A stretch of 64,000 nucleotides of DNA from Streptomyces sclerotialus (GCF_040907265.1 NZ_JBFOHP010000002.1:2938501-3002500), one strand, 5' to 3'; shown: positions 43,907 through 52,638, counted from the first letter of the stretch. A program made the numbers and translations. The notes: a model not told the origin generated them from the sequence alone.

Positions 43907-44140
43907 TCAGGCCGTGGCGAAAGAATAAAAACGCTTCAGCGTGCAGTGCTCGTCGAGCAGGCGGCCGTAGATGGGCTCGCCGTCCAGCTCACGGTAGGTC
44001 TCGATGGGATCGCCTTTTATGATCAGCGCCCGGGCACATTCCTCGCACCAGTACTGGAAGTCGGAGTTCGGCGGCTCCATGTCGCGCACGATGGGCGTAC
44101 CGCTGCCGCACCAGTCGCACTTCCGGCTGTGTGCCCCCAT
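43907..44140 (-). CDS. Small zinc-ribbon protein (77 residues)
   Basis: Two CxxC pairs, CDWC and CEEC, suggest one zinc-ribbon fold. Basic start MGAHSRK. Function unknown. It starts 3 bp after the stop of the upstream zinc-ribbon gene, so the two form a short operon. Conserved-looking codon use and close spacing support a real gene. Confidence 0.8.
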   Translation of the reverse strand: MGAHSRKCDWCGSGTPIVRDMEPPNSDFQYWCEECARALIIKGDPIETYRELDGEPIYGRLLDEHCTLKRFYSFATA

Positions 44141-44143
44141 CAG

Positions 44144-44302
44144 TCAGCTCCAGCTGTGGCCGCAGGCCGTACAGACGAATGAGATCCCGCCGTTGTCGCC
44201 CAGCATCTGCGCCACGTGCGGCGAGCCGCAGGAAGGGCACTGCAGCGCGGAGGCGGCAACGCCGAGCAGGTCACGGACCTCCTCGATGATGCTCGTAGGC
44301 AT
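44144..44302 (-). CDS. Small zinc-ribbon protein (52 residues)
   Basis: ATG at 44302 (GGAGAGGA 4-8 nt upstream) gives MPTSIIEEVRDLLGV..., with CPSC and CTAC zinc ligand pairs. Longer reading to 44344 lacks a ribosome site. Function unknown; partner to the gene that follows by 3 bp. Confidence 0.8.
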   Translation of the reverse strand: MPTSIIEEVRDLLGVAASALQCPSCGSPHVAQMLGDNGGISFVCTACGHSWS

Positions 44303-44490
44303 CGCGTCCTCTCCTCCCCTGCCGGCGCCGTCCGATTCTGCCACGGACCGCCGACCAGGTCAGGCCCACAGCCTGACCAGCACGGACGGGTGGTCCGCCG
44401 TCGCCGCGCAGACGCGCACAAGCCGTTGCGCGGGCGCTCGCCCCGGCGCGCACAACAACGAACGCGCCCCAGGTGCCCGGAAACAACAGT

Positions 44491-44548
44491 GATCCCGCCT
44501 CCTGGCGAGGCGGAGAATCGCTCTCCGTCTCCGCCAGAGGGCGGGATC
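44491..44548 (-). terminator. Terminator of tRNA-Ala copy 2
   Basis: Long imperfect inverted repeat with outer 17-bp arms (GATCCCGCC... / ...GGCGGGATC, 15 of 17 pairs) and a further inner stem, immediately 3' of the tRNA. Confidence 0.65.
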
Positions 44549-44558
44549 ATCCGGGTTG

Positions 44559-44631
44559 TGGAGCTAAGGAGAATTGAACTCCTGACCTCCTGCATGCCAT
44601 GCAGGCGCTCTACCAACTGAGCTATAGCCCC
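44559..44631 (-). tRNA. tRNA-Ala (GGC), copy 2
   Basis: 73 nt, same sequence as the copy at 40143 including anticodon loop ATGGCAT (GGC). The upstream flanks differ, so this is not a recent whole-region duplication. Confidence 0.97.
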
Positions 44632-44685
44632 GGGTCTTGTTCCGCTCCTCCGGGGTTTTCCCCAGCGGCGCCGCGAACAAGAAGA

Positions 44686-44715
44686 ACTTTAGCCTGCGAC
44701 CTGCCCAGATGTGAA
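44686..44715 (-). promoter_or_regulatory. Candidate promoter of tRNA-Ala copy 2
   Basis: -35 TTCACA (44710-44715) and -10 TAAAGT (44686-44691), spacer 18 bp, about 55 bp before the tRNA 5' end. Confidence 0.55.
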
Positions 44716-44776
44716 ATCCGGGTCCGGCCGGCCGTCGGCGGGCCCCCGGAGAGCCGCCGCCGACCGGGCCGCCGGG

Positions 44777-45430
44777 TCAGTCGTCGTCGCCCAGCACCGG
44801 CTCGGGAAGCGTGCCGGCGTTGTGCTCCAGCAGGCGCCAGCCACGGGCGCCCTCGCCCAGGACGGACCAGCAGCAGTTCGACAGGCCGCCCAAACCCTCC
44901 CAGTGGTGCGGCTCCAGGCCCAGCAGCCGGCCGATCGTCGTACGGATCGTGCCGCCGTGGCTCACCACGACCAGGGTGCCGCCGTCGGGCAGCTTGTCGG
45001 CCGCCAGCCGCACGACCGGCGCCGCGCGGTCCGCGACCTCGGTCTCCAGCTCGCCGCCGCCCCGGCGCACCGGCTCGCCGCGCTTCCAGGCGGCGTACTG
45101 CTCGCCGTACTGCGCCACGATCTCCTCGTGCGTCAGCCCCTGCCAGGCACCCGCGTACGTCTCCCGCAGCGCTTCGTCGTGCGTCACGTCCAGGTGAGTG
45201 ATCGCCGACAGCTCACCGGCCGTGCGGGCCGCACGCTTGAGGTCCGAAGCGATGATCGCGTCCGGCTTCAGCGCCGCGAGCAGCCGTGCGGCACGCCGCG
45301 CCTGCCCGACGCCCACCTCGGTCAGCTCGATGTCCGTGGTGCCCTGGAAGCGGCGCTCCAGATTCCACGCCGTCTGGCCGTGCCGCCACAGGACGATCTT
45401 GCGGCCGCGGCCCGCCTTCGTGCCGTTCAG
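44777..45430 (-). CDS. Histidine phosphatase (phosphoglycerate mutase-like)
   Basis: 217 residues. RHG catalytic motif (LWRHGQTAWN), Arg in ASDLKRAARTA, His in VVSHGGTIRTT: the histidine-phosphatase superfamily. The role is probably a phosphatase of unknown substrate. No ATG or GTG lies near; the start is taken as CTG at 45430, with GGAG 7 nt upstream, overlapping the rsfS stop (CTGA). The only alternative is GTG 45538, which would overlap rsfS by 112 bp. Coupled to rsfS. Confidence 0.85.
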   Translation of the reverse strand: MNGTKAGRGRKIVLWRHGQTAWNLERRFQGTTDIELTEVGVGQARRAARLLAALKPDAIIASDLKRAARTAGELSAITHLDVTHDEALRETYAGAWQGLTHEEIVAQYGEQYAAWKRGEPVRRGGGELETEVADRAAPVVRLAADKLPDGGTLVVVSHGGTIRTTIGRLLGLEPHHWEGLGGLSNCCWSVLGEGARGWRLLEHNAGTLPEPVLGDDD

Positions 45431-45861
45431 CGCAGCTCTCCGTCCTGCTCGGCGGCCGTCTCCTCGGCGTGCGCCGCCGCCCGGCCGCGGGTCGCCTTGG
45501 CGTCCTCGGGCAGCTCCAGCTCCGGGCAGTCCTTCCACAGGCGCTCCAGGGCGTAGAACACGCGCTCCTCGCTGTGCTGGACGTGAACGACGATGTCGAC
45601 GTAGTCCAGGAGCACCCAGCGGGCCTCACGGTCGCCCTCGCGGCGGACCGGCTTCGCGCCCAGGTCCTTGTTCAGCCGCTCCTCGATCTCGTCGACGATC
45701 GACTTGACCTGGCGGTCGTTGGGCGCCGACGCCAGCAGGAAGGCGTCGGTGATCGAGAGGACGTCGCTGACGTCGTACGCGATGATGTCGTGCGCGAGCT
45801 TGTCGGCGGCCGCCTGCGCGGCGGCGTTGATGAGCTCGATGGAGCGGTCCGTGGCGGTCAC
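45427..45861 (-). CDS. rsfS: Ribosomal silencing factor RsfS
   Basis: 144 residues, GTG start with GGAAG 8 nt upstream. Iojap family: binds ribosomal protein L14 and blocks subunit joining. DIIAYDVSD, SAPNDRQVKSIVDEI and WVLLDYVDIVVHVQHSE are characteristic. The C-terminal 25 residues are an acidic, disordered tail beyond the core. Followed by the phosphatase gene with overlapping codons; usual Streptomyces order with nadD and the LCP gene upstream. Confidence 0.95.
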   Translation of the reverse strand: MTATDRSIELINAAAQAAADKLAHDIIAYDVSDVLSITDAFLLASAPNDRQVKSIVDEIEERLNKDLGAKPVRREGDREARWVLLDYVDIVVHVQHSEERVFYALERLWKDCPELELPEDAKATRGRAAAHAEETAAEQDGELR

Positions 45862-46082
45862 AAGCCAAACTTCCGGGTCGATGGCGGTGCTGCCCGGCGC
45901 GTCCGCGGGAAGGCCCGCCGACCGCGGCCGAGTCAGCGGTCAAGTACCCCTCAAGGGTCTCACGGACCGCTGACACCCCGGTGGGCTTGTGGACAAGCAG
46001 GAATCGGCGCTGGTCAGCGCAGGAACGGGAGAGGAGCGGCGGGGGCGGGAACACCGGCCGGGCCGGGCCCGCCCCGCGCCCG

Positions 46083-47876
46083 TCACCCCTTGTAGTCGCT
46101 GCCCAGCAGCACCGTGATGTCGGCGTTGGAAGCGACCTTGCCCTTCTTCACCGAGCTCGCCGGCAGGCCCAGGGTCTTCGCGACCTCCTCGGCGCGCGGC
46201 TTGTGCGCCTCGTCCCCGTACGTCACCCGGGACGCCGACAGGGAGCCCGCGGCGGTGCCGCCGTCCACGAACGAGTAGCCGCCGTTGACCAGCGCGGCCT
46301 GTGCCTGTCCGACCGCCTTCTGGCTGCCGGAGGCGTTCCGGACGCTGACCCGGGCGGTCGCGCTCGGATCCGTCTTCCTGACCTTGCCGCCCAGGATGTC
46401 CTTGACCACGTCGGAGGCGGTCCGGGCACTGAGCGTGCCGTCCTGCTGCACGGGCAGCACGGTCGTACGGTACGCGCCGGTCTTGGCGAGCTCGGCGCGC
46501 TGCGCGAGGGAGCTGCCCAGCTGGCCCACCGTGAGCGGCGGGTCCAGGACCTGCATCAGGGACTTCACGGTCGCGGTCGCGCCGTCCGCGTCGCTGGACA
46601 TCCGCTTCAGCGTGGCCTGCATCACCTGCCCGAAGCGCGCCAGCTGCTTCGTCTGCAGCTCGCCCGGGCCCCGGTAGGTGGCGTACGCGACGGCCGCCTG
46701 GCCGTTCAGTACGCGCCCCCTGCCCGCCTTGACCAGCGGGTCGTCGCCCTTCTTGGCGCCCGGCACGGTGGTGTCGGCGTCCACGGTGATGCCGCCGACC
46801 GTCTCGACGAGGTTCTCCAGGTACGGCGTGTCCAGCCGCCAGCTCGCCTTCAGGTCCGCGCCGAGGAGCGTGTTGAGGGAGTCGCGCGTGGGTTCGGCGC
46901 CGGCGTCCTTCACGGACTTGCCCAGGGTCGTGGCCTGGCCGTCGTCCCCGGTGATCGCGAGATTGTTGGGGAGGAGGACGGTGGTGCCCTTGTGGGTGGT
47001 CTCGTTCTCCACGAGCAGCGCCGTCGAGCTCTCGTCGCTGCCGGTCTCACGGAGGTGGACCACCAGTACGTCGCGCTTCTGGCCCGCGGCGGCGGCCGCG
47101 TCCCCGGCGGCGTTCCCGCCCAGGCCGGGCAGCTTGCCGGCCCACCACAGGTAGCCGACGCCGCCCACGGCCAGCAGGGCGAGGACGACGGACAGCGCGA
47201 TGATGCGGCTGCGGCCGCGGCGCTTGGCCTCTTCGCGCCGCTCGGTGCGGCTCTCGGTGAACTTCAGCCAGTCGATGACGTCTTCGGAGTCCTCGTTCTG
47301 CTCCTCGATGAACGAGAACTGTTCGGTGCGGTACTCCTCGCCGGAGGGGCGGTCCGTGGTGTCGGTGCGGCCACCGGTACCGGCCGGCCGGGCCTGCCCC
47401 GTGCCCGAAGAGGCCTCCTCCCGCGAGGACCCGCCACCGGACGGGGCCTGCGACTCGTACGGAGACTGCGGCTCGTACGAGGGCTGCGCTTCGTAGGGCT
47501 GCGGCTGGACATACTCCTGTTGCCCGTACTGCGGCTGCTGCGGCACCCAGGTCTGCTGCTGGGTCTGCTGGGCCTGCTGCGCGGGCTGCTGGTAGCCGCC
47601 GTACGGGTCGTAGCCCTGGCCGTGGCCCTGCTCGTAACCGCCCTGGCCGTACCCCTGGGCCTGGCCGTACGACGGGTCGTAGCCCTGGGCCTGCGGGTGG
47701 CCGTACTGCGTGCCGTACGGGTCGTACTGCTGACGCGGCGTCTCCTGGTACACCGGCTGCCCGTAGGCGTCGTAGACGTACCCCGGCCCGTCCTGCTGCC
47801 CCTGGCCCCGCTCGTACTCGTAGGGGTCCTGGGCGTACGGGTCCCGTGGCGCGTACGGATCCTGTCGGTCGTTCAC
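46083..47876 (-). CDS. LCP-like membrane protein with LytR C-terminal domain (degenerate)
   Basis: 597 residues, GTG start. The first 225 residues are Tyr/Gln/Gly/Pro-rich and cytoplasmic; a transmembrane segment at about 228-250; then an LCP-type domain (about 265-450) and a LytR_C domain (about 460-597, RVSVRNASG, GYSFVDGG). The LCP core lacks the usual SIPRD and R-x-D-x-x... residues that bind phosphorylated glycan carrier (LLPNNLAI stands in the SIPRD place), so ligase activity is doubtful. Sits between rsfS and nadD, as in S. coelicolor. Confidence 0.85.
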   Translation of the reverse strand: MNDRQDPYAPRDPYAQDPYEYERGQGQQDGPGYVYDAYGQPVYQETPRQQYDPYGTQYGHPQAQGYDPSYGQAQGYGQGGYEQGHGQGYDPYGGYQQPAQQAQQTQQQTWVPQQPQYGQQEYVQPQPYEAQPSYEPQSPYESQAPSGGGSSREEASSGTGQARPAGTGGRTDTTDRPSGEEYRTEQFSFIEEQNEDSEDVIDWLKFTESRTERREEAKRRGRSRIIALSVVLALLAVGGVGYLWWAGKLPGLGGNAAGDAAAAAGQKRDVLVVHLRETGSDESSTALLVENETTHKGTTVLLPNNLAITGDDGQATTLGKSVKDAGAEPTRDSLNTLLGADLKASWRLDTPYLENLVETVGGITVDADTTVPGAKKGDDPLVKAGRGRVLNGQAAVAYATYRGPGELQTKQLARFGQVMQATLKRMSSDADGATATVKSLMQVLDPPLTVGQLGSSLAQRAELAKTGAYRTTVLPVQQDGTLSARTASDVVKDILGGKVRKTDPSATARVSVRNASGSQKAVGQAQAALVNGGYSFVDGGTAAGSLSASRVTYGDEAHKPRAEEVAKTLGLPASSVKKGKVASNADITVLLGSDYKG

Positions 47877-47916
47877 CGGTGCCCTCTCTCCGTCTCGGCC
47901 CCGTCGGCGGTCGTCG

Positions 47917-48555
47917 TCAGCGGTCGTCGTCGTGGTCGTGGGGGCGCCGGTCGTCCCGGTAGAGGCGGCGCTTGTCGATGTAGCGCACCACTCCGTCGGG
48001 CACCAGGTACCAGACCGGCTCTCCCTGCGCGACGCGCGACCGGCAGTCGGTCGAGGAGATGGCCAGGGCCGGCACCTCGACCAGGGAGACCCCGCCCTCG
48101 GGCAGTCCGGGGTCGGCGAGCACGTGGCCGGGCCTGGTGCACCCGATGAAGTGGGCGAGCGAGAACAGTTCCTCGGCGTCCCGCCAGGTCAGGATCTGGC
48201 CGAGCGCGTCGGCGCCGGTGATGAAGAAGAGATCCGCGTCGGAGTGCTCGGCGCGCAGATCCCGGAGGGTGTCGATGGTGTACGTCTTGCCGCCGCGGTC
48301 GATGTCGATGCGGCTGACGGAGAACTGGGGGTTGGACGCGGTCGCGATGACCGTCATCAGATACCGGTCCTCGGCCGGGGACACCGCCTTGTGGCTCTTC
48401 TGCCACGGCTGCCCCGTCGGTACGAAGATGACCTCGTCGAGGTGGAACTGGCTGGCCACCTCGCTGGCGGCGACCAGGTGTCCGTTGTGGATCGGGTCGA
48501 ACGTCCCGCCCATCACTCCGAGCCGCCGCTTCACGGGCCCTGTCTGCTCTCCCAT
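47917..48555 (-). CDS. nadD: Nicotinate-nucleotide adenylyltransferase (NadD)
   Basis: 212 residues from the ATG at 48555. Nucleotidyltransferase motif [12 protein letters not shown] (T/HxGH) and ISSTDCRSR near the C-terminus. Transfers AMP to nicotinate mononucleotide in NAD synthesis. Ends with an acidic/basic tail ([13 protein letters not shown]). A later GTG ([10 protein letters not shown]) could also start it. Forms part of a minus-strand gene run with the LCP gene, 40 bp ahead. Confidence 0.94.
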   Translation of the reverse strand: MGEQTGPVKRRLGVMGGTFDPIHNGHLVAASEVASQFHLDEVIFVPTGQPWQKSHKAVSPAEDRYLMTVIATASNPQFSVSRIDIDRGGKTYTIDTLRDLRAEHSDADLFFITGADALGQILTWRDAEELFSLAHFIGCTRPGHVLADPGLPEGGVSLVEVPALAISSTDCRSRVAQGEPVWYLVPDGVVRYIDKRRLYRDDRRPHDHDDDR

Positions 48556-48605
48556 GCGTGCAGACCCTACTGGGCGCCGCGCGCCGAGGGATACGGGTCC
48601 CTGCC

Positions 48606-48770
48606 TCAGCGGTCCCGGTTGAAGCGCGTGGTGATCCACAGCAGGAGCAGCAGCACGACGAGGGCGCCGCCGCCGGTGACGGCGGGGTTGAGGCTGTCGT
48701 GGTTGCCACCGTGCTCGCCGCCCTCGGCGAGGGTGACCAGGACGGAGTGTGCGGTGGTGTGCAGGCTCAT
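48606..48770 (-). CDS. Small single-pass membrane protein (54 residues)
   Basis: [22 protein letters not shown]..., one C-terminal transmembrane segment ([13 protein letters not shown]). Function unknown. A conserved tiny gene next to nadD in Streptomyces as far as I recall; the start is the ATG at 48770, without a good ribosome site. Confidence 0.65.
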   Translation of the reverse strand: MSLHTTAHSVLVTLAEGGEHGGNHDSLNPAVTGGGALVVLLLLLWITTRFNRDR

Positions 48771-48991
48771 CGTCAGCAGAACCAATCCGGGCTGATGCGG
48801 GCAGGGACTTGTCCACATCGTAAGCGCGGGCCTGTCCGGACCTCACGCCGACTCCGCCGGAACGGCCCACGAGGGGACGTTTCCGGTGGATTCCGCCCTT
48901 GTCCGGGGCCCGGCGCGCGGCCTCCGGGGCGGTACTCGCACAAGGCGTCACCGACTACGCGGGCGCGCGGGCCCGCGTGGGTGAGCGCGCC

Positions 48992-49141
48992 TCAGTCCTG
49001 GTCGCCGCCGTAGCCGCGCAGCAGGAACCACGCCATGAAGATCGCGCCGAGCACGCCGACGATGATCACGGAGCGCAGGATCCAGCCCGGTCCGTCGGCG
49101 TTGGAGGTCTGTGCGGCGAGCAGCACGCTCGGGTCCACCAT
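48992..49141 (-). CDS. Small single-pass membrane protein (49 residues)
   Basis: MVDPSVLLAAQ... with one transmembrane helix (SVIIVGVLGAIFMAWFLL) and a short GYGGDQD tail; AAGGAG about 11 nt upstream. No known motif. Divergent from the M48 peptidase gene, whose substrates or partners could include such small membrane proteins (inference). Confidence 0.7.
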   Translation of the reverse strand: MVDPSVLLAAQTSNADGPGWILRSVIIVGVLGAIFMAWFLLRGYGGDQD

Positions 49142-49387
49142 GAGGGGTCGCGCTCCTTTGTGCGGGTTCTGTGCGGGCCCGTGCGCACCACGCTCCACGG
49201 GCCTCGGTGCCGGCCGGGCCGGCCACCGCCGCGCGCACGGGACCGCCCCGGCATGCGCTGCGCGGGGACGCTCCTTGCGGGCATCTGCGGCGATTCGTTC
49301 CTCCGCCAGCGTACGCCGGGCATCCAAAGCGCTGTCAGCGGCGTCCTCTACTCTGAATCTACGCAGTCGAATGAGGGGGAGGCACCG

Positions 49388-50476
49388 ATGACGGATGGCC
49401 CGAACGGCAGCGAGCGCGTACCGAGCAGGGACCGCAGGCGGTTCCCGGGGATCTCTTCCCGGGCGTACGAGCACCCCGCGGACCGGTCCGCTCTGGTGGC
49501 CCTGCGCAAGCTGAGCGGGTTCGACACCGTCTTCAAGGCACTGAGCGGCCTGCTGCCCGAGCGCAGCCTGCGGCTGCTGTACCTCTCGGATTCGGTGCGG
49601 GTCAGCGACCAGCAGTTCGCCCACCTCAACGCCATGCTGCGGGACGCCTGTCACATCCTGGACCTGGAGAAGGTCCCGCCGATGTACGTCAATCAGGACC
49701 CGCAGCCCAACGCCATGTGCATCGGCCTGGACGAGCCGGTGATCGTGCTGACCACGGGGCTCGTCGAGCTGCTCGACGAGGAGGAGATGCGCGCGGTCAT
49801 CGGCCACGAGGTCGGCCACGCGCTGTCCGGGCACGCGGTGTACCGGACCATACTGCTGTTCCTGACGAATCTGGCGCTCAAGGTCGCCTGGATCCCGCTG
49901 GGCAATGTAGCGATCATGGCGATAGTCACCGGGCTGCGCGAGTGGTTCCGCAAGTCCGAGCTGTCGGCGGACCGGGCGGGGCTGCTGGTCGGCCAGGACC
50001 TCCAGGCTTCCATGCGCGGCCTGATGAAGCTCGCGGGCGGCAACCACCTCCACGAGATGAACGTCGACTCCTTCCTGGCCCAGGCGGAGGAGTACGAGCG
50101 CGGCGGCGACCTGCGCGACTCCGTCCTGAAGATCCTCAACGTGCTGCCGCGCAGCCACCCGTTCACGACGGTGCGCGCCGCCGAGCTGAAGAAGTGGGCC
50201 GCTTCGCGGGACCACCAGCGCATCATGGAGGGGCACTACCCGCGCCGCGACGAGGACAGGGACACCTCGGTGTCCGACTCCTTCAAGGAGTCGGCGACGC
50301 ACTACGCCGACTCGGTGCGCAACAGCAAGGACCCGCTGATGGGCCTGGTGCGGGACATCGCGGGCGGCGCCGGGGACCTGGGCGGCAAGCTGCGTGACAC
50401 GGTGTTCGGCAGTGGGCGGAGCGGCGGCTCGGGCCGCGCGCGGTCGGACGGCCCGGACGCGGCGCCCGGCCAGTAG
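49388..50476 (+). CDS. M48 family membrane-type zinc metallopeptidase
   Basis: 362 residues from the ATG at 49388, with GGGGGAGG 5-6 nt upstream. Zinc motif His140-Glu-Val-Gly-His144 and a third ligand Glu in ELSADRAG (about 191-198), as in Ste24/HtpX-like peptidases. Hydrophobic stretch at 155-180 (ILLFLTNLALKVAWIP) is probably one or two membrane helices. A C-terminal 80-residue Gly/Asp/Ser-rich tail is disordered. Likely works on membrane or misfolded proteins. Convergent with the membrane protein gene that follows. Confidence 0.88.
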   Translation: MTDGPNGSERVPSRDRRRFPGISSRAYEHPADRSALVALRKLSGFDTVFKALSGLLPERSLRLLYLSDSVRVSDQQFAHLNAMLRDACHILDLEKVPPMYVNQDPQPNAMCIGLDEPVIVLTTGLVELLDEEEMRAVIGHEVGHALSGHAVYRTILLFLTNLALKVAWIPLGNVAIMAIVTGLREWFRKSELSADRAGLLVGQDLQASMRGLMKLAGGNHLHEMNVDSFLAQAEEYERGGDLRDSVLKILNVLPRSHPFTTVRAAELKKWAASRDHQRIMEGHYPRRDEDRDTSVSDSFKESATHYADSVRNSKDPLMGLVRDIAGGAGDLGGKLRDTVFGSGRSGGSGRARSDGPDAAPGQ

Positions 50477-50482
50477 CCACCG

Positions 50483-50503
50483 GGAGCCGGCCCGCCGGGC
50501 TCC
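50483..50503. terminator. Possible terminator between two convergent genes
   Basis: GGAGCC / GGCTCC stem with a 9-nt loop, 7 bp after the M48 stop and 27 bp before the end of the convergent gene. Confidence 0.5.
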
Positions 50504-50529
50504 ATGCACCGGCCCCCGGCCCGCCGGGC

Positions 50530-51765
50530 TCAGTTCACCGGGCTCGGTTCCGCCGACGGTGCCATGACGCCGCAGAGCGAGGCGTTGGTGCTGCCGTGGG
50601 CGTACGGGTCGGTGCCCTGGGGGCGGCCGTTCCCGGCCCGTTCACCCGCGAGCAGCGGCCGCAGGGCGCTCTCCGGGCCGGAGTTGCAGGACATCGGTCC
50701 CGCTTGGAGGTAGCTCGACTGGACCTCCAGGCGGCGGTCGCGCAGGTCGTCGCGGTCGAAGCGGAAGTGCAGCTCCCGGCGGACGGTGAAGAGTGACGCA
50801 CCGTCGGCCCGCTGCCGCGCCGCGGCGCGTGCCTTGCCGTCGTCCGCCGGGCCCGTCGCGCTCGTGGCCGTCGCGGTCGTCACGCTTCCGGAAGCGCTCC
50901 CCGATGCCACCGGCGCCGCCTCCCCCGAAGCCGCCGGTGCCGTGTTCCCCGGGCCCCCGGCGGAGGTCCGGCCGTCGGGCGGCCGTACCGCGTACACGAA
51001 GGTGTAGTCCGCGGTGACCTCCAGGGCGTTACCGCCCGCCGCGGGCTCCACCGCGAGGGTGCCGTCGACCCGTACGCGCGGGTCGGCGAGCCGGGACTGC
51101 GAGGGGTCGAACCGCACCAGCCAGCCGGTCGCGGCGTGCCGCCCGTCGTCGGACGGCCGCTTCAGACTCCGGTCGAACTGGTCGAGCTGCGAGGTGTCCA
51201 GCAGCAGCCGCACGCCCCGCGCGGGCCCGCCGGCCAGCGTGTCCGGGTCCAGCGAGGACCGTACGACGTACTCCTTCGCCGTGGTCAGCGCGGTCATGAC
51301 CTGACTGTCGGAGAACTGTCCGGTGCGCCGTACGACGGGGAGGTTGACGCCCGCAGCGCCGGTGCGGAAGCCGGCCGCCGGGCTGTGGTCGTACAGGTCA
51401 CCGGGCTGTCCGCCGGGCACCGTGCCCACCGGCGCGAGCGGAATGACCGTACTGCGCAGCGGCGGTGCGGGGGTGGGGTCCGGAGCCCGGTACGGATGAC
51501 GGACGCCCATGTAGATCGCGGTACCGAAAGCCAGCGCTATCAGCAGGACGAGGATCAGCGCCTGCCGGGAGCCGCCGAAGCGCGACCACGCGTGGCGGCT
51601 GCGCACCGCGGGCGCGTGGTCCCCCATCCGCTCCTGCGCGGAGAACTCCTGCAATCGCGCAGCGCGTACGAACGATTCGTCGAACACGACGGATCGGTAC
51701 TCGTCCTCCCCTCCGCCCGGGGCTCCCGCGGGGGTCCCTTCGGGAGGGTCACCTGGCCCGGTCAT
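50530..51765 (-). CDS. Membrane protein with conserved VVFDESFVR N-terminal motif
   Basis: 411 residues. Residues 20-47 read EYRSVVFDESFVRAARL then ERM; the same pattern is in the next gene. One transmembrane segment at about 70-90 (ALILVLLIALAFGTAIYMGV); the extracellular part has DLYDHSPAAGFRTGAAGV, WLVRFDPSQSRLADPRV and C-terminal Cys pairs (SCNSGP, LCGVM), suggesting one disulphide. Function unknown. Similar genes sit next to proA in other Streptomyces; I recall no assigned role. Confidence 0.82.
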   Translation of the reverse strand: MTGPGDPPEGTPAGAPGGGEDEYRSVVFDESFVRAARLQEFSAQERMGDHAPAVRSRHAWSRFGGSRQALILVLLIALAFGTAIYMGVRHPYRAPDPTPAPPLRSTVIPLAPVGTVPGGQPGDLYDHSPAAGFRTGAAGVNLPVVRRTGQFSDSQVMTALTTAKEYVVRSSLDPDTLAGGPARGVRLLLDTSQLDQFDRSLKRPSDDGRHAATGWLVRFDPSQSRLADPRVRVDGTLAVEPAAGGNALEVTADYTFVYAVRPPDGRTSAGGPGNTAPAASGEAAPVASGSASGSVTTATATSATGPADDGKARAAARQRADGASLFTVRRELHFRFDRDDLRDRRLEVQSSYLQAGPMSCNSGPESALRPLLAGERAGNGRPQGTDPYAHGSTNASLCGVMAPSAEPSPVN

Positions 51766-51872
51766 ACAACAAGAGTAGGTCGGGGACGGCCGAGGTAAAC
51801 GCCCAGGTGCGCGCCAACTTCCCGGTGCAGGTCAGGCACGGCGCGCGCACGGCGTAAAGGGGCGTGGGCCGG

Positions 51873-52550
51873 TCAGGGCTCGCGCGGTACGGCGGACGCC
51901 GACGGCGGGCCGGAGTCGGCGGAGGCCGAAGGCAGTACGACGGGCGGGGCCGGGCCGCCGCGTTCGGCGCTGGAGGCGGGGGCCTGGCCGATGCTCGCGG
52001 TGGGCGGTCTGCCGTCGACGCCGGTGGTGGCGGGCGGCGGGGCCGGGGTCTGCGTGCGGCCCGAAGCGCCTCGGTAGACGGCCGTGAAGGCGAGCACGAC
52101 CATGCCGATGCCCATCAGGACGGCCAGCACCCAGGCGATGGGGCGGTGCCAGCGGGCCGTACCGCGATAGGGGCGCAGAGCGCCGCCGTACGGGCCGTAC
52201 GGGCTGTAGGGGAGGAACTCACCGGCCGGCCGGCCGTCCGGCGCTCCTGCGGCCTCCACAGCCCCTTCTGCGCCCTCCTGGCCGCCGTCCGGGTCACCGG
52301 CCGGCAGCGGGCGGCCCCGGCCGGCCTCCGTCTCGGCGCGGGCCTGCGCCGCGGCGACCATCCGCTCGACGGCGGTCGGCTCGTGGATGAGGGCCGACCG
52401 GACGAATTCCTCGTCGAAGACCACGGCGGCGAACTCGTCACCCCCGCCCCCGCGGGGCGAGTGCGCGTCCGCCTCTCCGTGGTTCCCGTGGTGGTGCTCG
52501 TCGGGCTCACTGCCGTCCGGGAACGGCCCGGCCCCCACGTCGTCCGGCAC
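51873..52550 (-). CDS. Small membrane protein with the same FDEEFVR motif
   Basis: 225 residues. N-terminal acidic/His segment, then EFAAVVFDEEFVRSALIHE with ERM, matching the motif of the 411-residue neighbour; a linker rich in Pro/Tyr; one transmembrane segment at about 140-160 (WVLAVLMGIGMVVLAFTAVY); short Pro/Ser-rich outside tail. Probably an ancient duplicate of the N-terminal half of the neighbour, since both are minus strand and 107 bp apart. Confidence 0.8.
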   Translation of the reverse strand: MPDDVGAGPFPDGSEPDEHHHGNHGEADAHSPRGGGGDEFAAVVFDEEFVRSALIHEPTAVERMVAAAQARAETEAGRGRPLPAGDPDGGQEGAEGAVEAAGAPDGRPAGEFLPYSPYGPYGGALRPYRGTARWHRPIAWVLAVLMGIGMVVLAFTAVYRGASGRTQTPAPPPATTGVDGRPPTASIGQAPASSAERGGPAPPVVLPSASADSGPPSASAVPREP

Positions 52551-52638
52551 CCGTCCAGATTAGCCGCGGACGGTCAATTCGGACAGAGAGCGCGGGAATT
52601 CACCTCGGTCGGGACAATCGCCCCGGAGGACAGGAATT

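Noticed and set aside
50293..50509. Minus-strand frame covering the M48 gene (48992-50509)
   Set aside because: Only its C-terminal 49 residues (48992-49141) look real; the rest is a shadow of the peptidase.
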